Shown here in pieces: positions 61,229 to 64,000 of a stretch of 64,000 nucleotides of DNA. The stretch spans positions 48,316,513 through 48,380,512 of the forward strand of contig CM055870.1 in NCBI GenBank assembly GCA_029582165.1, in the 5' to 3' direction. The DNA comes from Portulaca oleracea. Lineage: Eukaryota > Streptophyta > Magnoliopsida > Caryophyllales > Portulacaceae. The notes beneath the pieces were generated by a model. That model ran no database searches. It was not told where the DNA came from and saw only the letters and a program-made list of their open reading frames with translations. Made by a program: the position numbers and the translations under genes. How positions within the stretch are numbered: position 1 is the stretch's first letter; each line of letters opens with the position of its first letter.

Positions 61229-61552
61229 TGTAACGCCCCGGCCCCTCCCGGGCCGCGGACATTACCAATAATCGCTAAGGATCGATCGCCCCAGAAATCA
61301 CCACGAGTCTTTCCGTGCCGTTCGCTCGCCACACGCTCGGGAAAACTTCCCAGGAGGTCACCCATCCTGAGACAACTCCCAGCCAAGCACGCTTAACTGA
61401 GAAGTTCCCAACGGATGAGCTACCATAAAAGAAGGTGCACCTTGATGATATGAGTAGTCATTAGAATCCTCTTTCAGCCACACTTTAATCATAAACCCGG
61501 GTATTACAGTTTGACTTTGACTTTTCTATAATTGAATTTCCGGGGCGTTACA
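61229..61552 (-). mobile_element. Cassandra-like TRIM LTR with 5S rRNA-derived domain (right copy)
   Basis: 324 bp, TGTAACGCCCCGG to CCGGGGCGTTACA. The 5S-like part reads on the minus strand at about 61340-61400 (complement of TTCCCAGGAGGTCACCCATC). Relative to the left copy it differs mainly in a short block near 61270-61335. It lies opposite to the left copy because it is part of the inverted duplication. Confidence 0.7.
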
Positions 61553-62330
61553 CATTAGCTAAGTTTGATTTGTCACTCCAATTTGCAGTTGGTTGGTATA
61601 GTAATTCATCCTTAGTCTTTTCATCTATTTTGTTTGACAATTCATTTGATAGATTCCTTAAGAAAATGGCTACTTAGAAGGTTGTGATTGCCCTTGTTAG
61701 AAAAATACTTTATATATGTTAATTAGTTTGTTATGTTTTATTTTTTGACTTCCATTTATTTTACTTTTAGAATTTCTTTTAATTCGAAGTAAATTGAAAA
61801 TTGAGCATTTTATTTATGTAAAAGTTGATTTAATATATGAACATATAATATTGATGTTTGGACTATATGAATATGTATGCATATTTGAAAGGAAAGTCAA
61901 TGGTATTCTTCTTCAAAAATATATATAAAAAAATTCTATTCAAGTCCAAGTCATATCGATTTTGACCGATTCATCTGGTATTGGGTCAACCGATTGAATC
62001 AGGTCAAATCAATCCAATCAGCTGACCCATTGACCCTATGCGTGAAGTGGTGAACCGAGAGATTGATCAGCCCAGTACTTCAGTTCTGATAATATGGTTG
62101 AATCCTAGCCCAATTACAAACAACACAATAGAGTTGAGCAAACCATTCGCGAGCCTTGCTCTTTTCCATGGCACCAAACCGTACCTACCGTAATTTCCAA
62201 CACTATCCACAAATCACCGCATCTTACGATAACATACACACTTTAACACAATAATCATAATTTTCTCTCTCCTCATTTTTCTTTCTACTTTTCACTTTTC
62301 TCTCTCCCCTCACCTTCCATACCAATTAGA

Positions 62331-62890
62331 CCTGTCAATTCGGTCGGGCAGGAGGGTTTCGAGTCGGGCGTATATATGGTTTGTGTAAATACGGGTCGGG
62401 TGTATTCCAGGTTCAAGTAAATACTTGCATTATATTTCGGTTTCAGATCCATCCAACGGGTTATAATTGCGACATTTTTCCGTTTTATCTTTTAAAAAAT
62501 GGTCTCTAAATACTACTCCCTCCGTTCCATATTAGTTGTCAAAATTTTTACTTTCACAGTCTCCAATGTCACTCTTTGATTAATAATTTCTTACATAATA
62601 TATTATCAACAATTGTAATATTATATTATTCTAATAGTATTTTTTGTTACAAATCTAACGATGATAATTTTATATAACAACTCATTATACATATATTGAG
62701 AAATTTATGGTCAATATTTTAAAATTTGACTACACGATTTCTTAAGATGACAATTAATATGGAACGGAGATATTATTGTAACTATTTCAACTTAAATTAG
62801 AGAAATAACAATAAATGAGTTGTGCTCATAGTTTGTTAGTTAAAAGTTCCAATGAAAAGTCATAAATTCTAATAAAATTAAAAAATTAAT
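62331..62890 (+). repeat. Dispersed repeat X, copy 2, split by a Stowaway MITE
   Basis: Matches 46265-46650 on both sides of the MITE: CTGTCAATTCGGTCGGGC and CCAACGGGTTATAATTGC to the left; TTTCAACTTAAATTAGAG and AGTTCCAATGAAAAGTCATA to the right. Confidence 0.6.
62516..62770. mobile_element. Stowaway-type MITE, about 255 bp
   Basis: Starts CTCCCTCCGTTCCATATTAG after TA. Ends with ATTAATATGGAACGGAG before TATTA, an inverted match with a degenerate final triplet. It sits inside repeat X copy 2. Confidence 0.85.
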
Positions 62891-63552
62891 TTGTTCAAGA
62901 CAAACGTGCAGGTTGAATTTGACCGCCTAATTTTCAGGTTTACCCGCTAAATTTCGAGTTTGGTGTATTTCAGGTTTAGTTGAGAAGATACTATTCTATT
63001 TTTTTTTATAATTAGCGGCCAATAGACCCTTTTATTCAAGTAAAGCCGCAAAGCCGAAAGAGCAATGCAAAGAAGATACTGTTCATAACCCAAAAATTTC
63101 GGACGGTTTCTAATCGAGTCAGAAATTGCCAGATCTAATACCAATCACTTTTACCACAACCTACCACGCTGCTACCTACCATATTTTCCACAATTTATCA
63201 TACCATACCATTTTCACAAGGTCTCGTTTCAATCAATCCAGAAGCAGAAGCCAGTTTTCAAGGAACTATAAATTACCAGTAACACTTGGCTTCTTAACCT
63301 ACATCTTTTGGCCGCAGTGAATAACTGATCATAAAATGCAAATGGCAATCAGTCCCTAACATTATCAGTATTTGTTGATTAATTAGCAAATTACAAGGGT
63401 AAGTGGTAACACATTTTGTAGGCATTCATTCCCACTCTTTGCGCTTGGCTGTATACAACACAACCAGACAGTAAGATGTGCCAATCATCTTTGAAAAAAC
63501 CGAGCAGACACAAACAAGTAAACACTAAATTTGTTATTATACAAGTAGGTGA
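62891..63552. other. Intergenic DNA or 3' UTR at the right side
   Basis: AT-rich. If the exon at 63553 is real, its 3' UTR lies here on the minus strand. The short open frames here show no domain. Confidence 0.4.
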
Positions 63553-63634
63553 TTACACAGCTGATATGGGATCATTCCCAAGAATAAAGCTTCGATCATG
63601 ACGAAGTAGGGCGCGGAAGTCGTTTCGCAATTTC
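63553..63634 (-). CDS. Candidate 3'-terminal exon of an unidentified gene (partial)
   Basis: On the minus strand a polypyrimidine-poor but plausible acceptor (TTTGTGGTGCAG) precedes an 82-nt stretch. After one leading base it stays open for 26 codons to TAA: LRNDFRALLRHDRSFILGND and then PISAV. The mixed, charged composition looks like real coding sequence rather than repeat. I do not recognise the family. Upstream exons would lie beyond 64000 and none is visible in 63635-64000. Another frame reads a shorter Arg/Pro-rich end, so the phase is not certain. Confidence 0.4.
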
Positions 63635-64000
63635 CTGCACCACAAATGCATTTGTCAGTGATCACAATTACATGGAACATTAACAGAAAATAAGTGAGCA
63701 ATGAATTTCTTATTTTAGGACTGTTTCATGTTTGAGCCTGATTCTTCAGTCTCAGCATACCCCTAAGGTTACCGAAACTTATTAAAAATCTACCAAAATT
63801 TCCACGTGTACCAGTAATTTCCCCAAAAAGGTACTACTTTATTCAAAAATATCATTTTCCCCAATTCTTACCAAAAGTTACCAAAACTTTTACCATACTA
63901 TCAATTTACAAATGAATTTTAAAGGCAAGTTTCATCTCTGATTTCTGTGATCATAAAAATTAAAAAAAAAAAAACACGGCGAGAAGGCAAGTTTCACTCA
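63635..64000. other. Presumed intron or flank, right edge
   Basis: AT-rich with repeated ACCAAAATT-type words around 63765-63890. No exon is recognised. Confidence 0.4.

Larger units (their letters stand above)
59587..62530. repeat. Right arm of the large inverted duplication
   Basis: Reverse complement of 49400-52357. The inner edge begins AAGTTAGAACCG. The outer edge is inside the Stowaway MITE (62516-62770), so that MITE was already in place when the left copy was made. Confidence 0.9.

Noticed and set aside
49400..62530. The two arms as the LTR pair of the Tekay element
   Set aside because: LTRs must be direct repeats. These arms are inverted and also include non-LTR flanking repeats and a MITE end.

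Overview
The window is nuclear DNA of a flowering plant, most likely a eudicot. It has spliced genes with GT-AG introns, AT-rich intergenic DNA, and several kinds of plant transposable element: Ty3/gypsy chromoviruses, Ty1/copia, Mutator-like elements (MULEs), hAT and Stowaway MITEs, and LTRs carrying 5S-rRNA-like sequence. I cannot name the species. Only four host loci can be supported, all on the minus strand: the 5' three exons of a p24-beta3 cargo receptor (439-4429), an AGL80-like MADS-box remnant (35985-36314), a PUB13/14-type U-box/ARM ubiquitin ligase (39441-44548, four exons, the last one frame-disrupted), and a short candidate 3'-terminal exon of a gene lying beyond the right edge (63553-63634).

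Layout. 1-5057: p24 gene and its promoter, which contains a complete 168-bp MITE. 5058-6875: a complete MULE with about 263-bp terminal inverted repeats and a perfect 9-bp target duplication. 6885-11594: AT-rich DNA with a foldback-like element, an LTR-like relic and a minisatellite. 11595-12245: the 5' end of a copia element. 12252-35935: a deep nest. A host element carrying 22-bp repeat arrays holds a gypsy-type LTR (13035-15116) and an LTR with an inverted partial copy of itself (15792-35674). The inverted arm is in turn split by a 15.7-kb tandem array of a CRM-type gypsy element (LTR-pol-LTR-pol-LTR-pol-LTR, 19546-35246) flanked by one 5-bp duplication, CAAAT. 36573-38701: a second MULE carrying a broken GRF zinc-finger gene. 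39441-44548: the U-box gene. 45312-48229: MITEs. 48230-49404: a third MULE, cut at its right end. 49400-62530: a large inverted duplication with arms of about 2.95 kb and a spacer of about 7.2 kb. The spacer contains a decayed Tekay-type gypsy element, and each arm has one 5S-containing, Cassandra-like LTR. 62531-64000: a Stowaway MITE, a dispersed repeat and the candidate exon.

The host genes do not form a pathway: p24 acts in ER-Golgi transport, the U-box protein in ubiquitination, and MADS proteins in transcription. Most of the window records transposon insertion, nesting, inverted duplication and decay. The most unusual items are the 22-bp-period element family, the trimeric CRM array with a shared gag deletion, and the two long inverted duplications built from LTR sequence. 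Part of the sequence (the CRM copies and the last U-box exon) shows a scatter of small indels that may be consensus error rather than biology.
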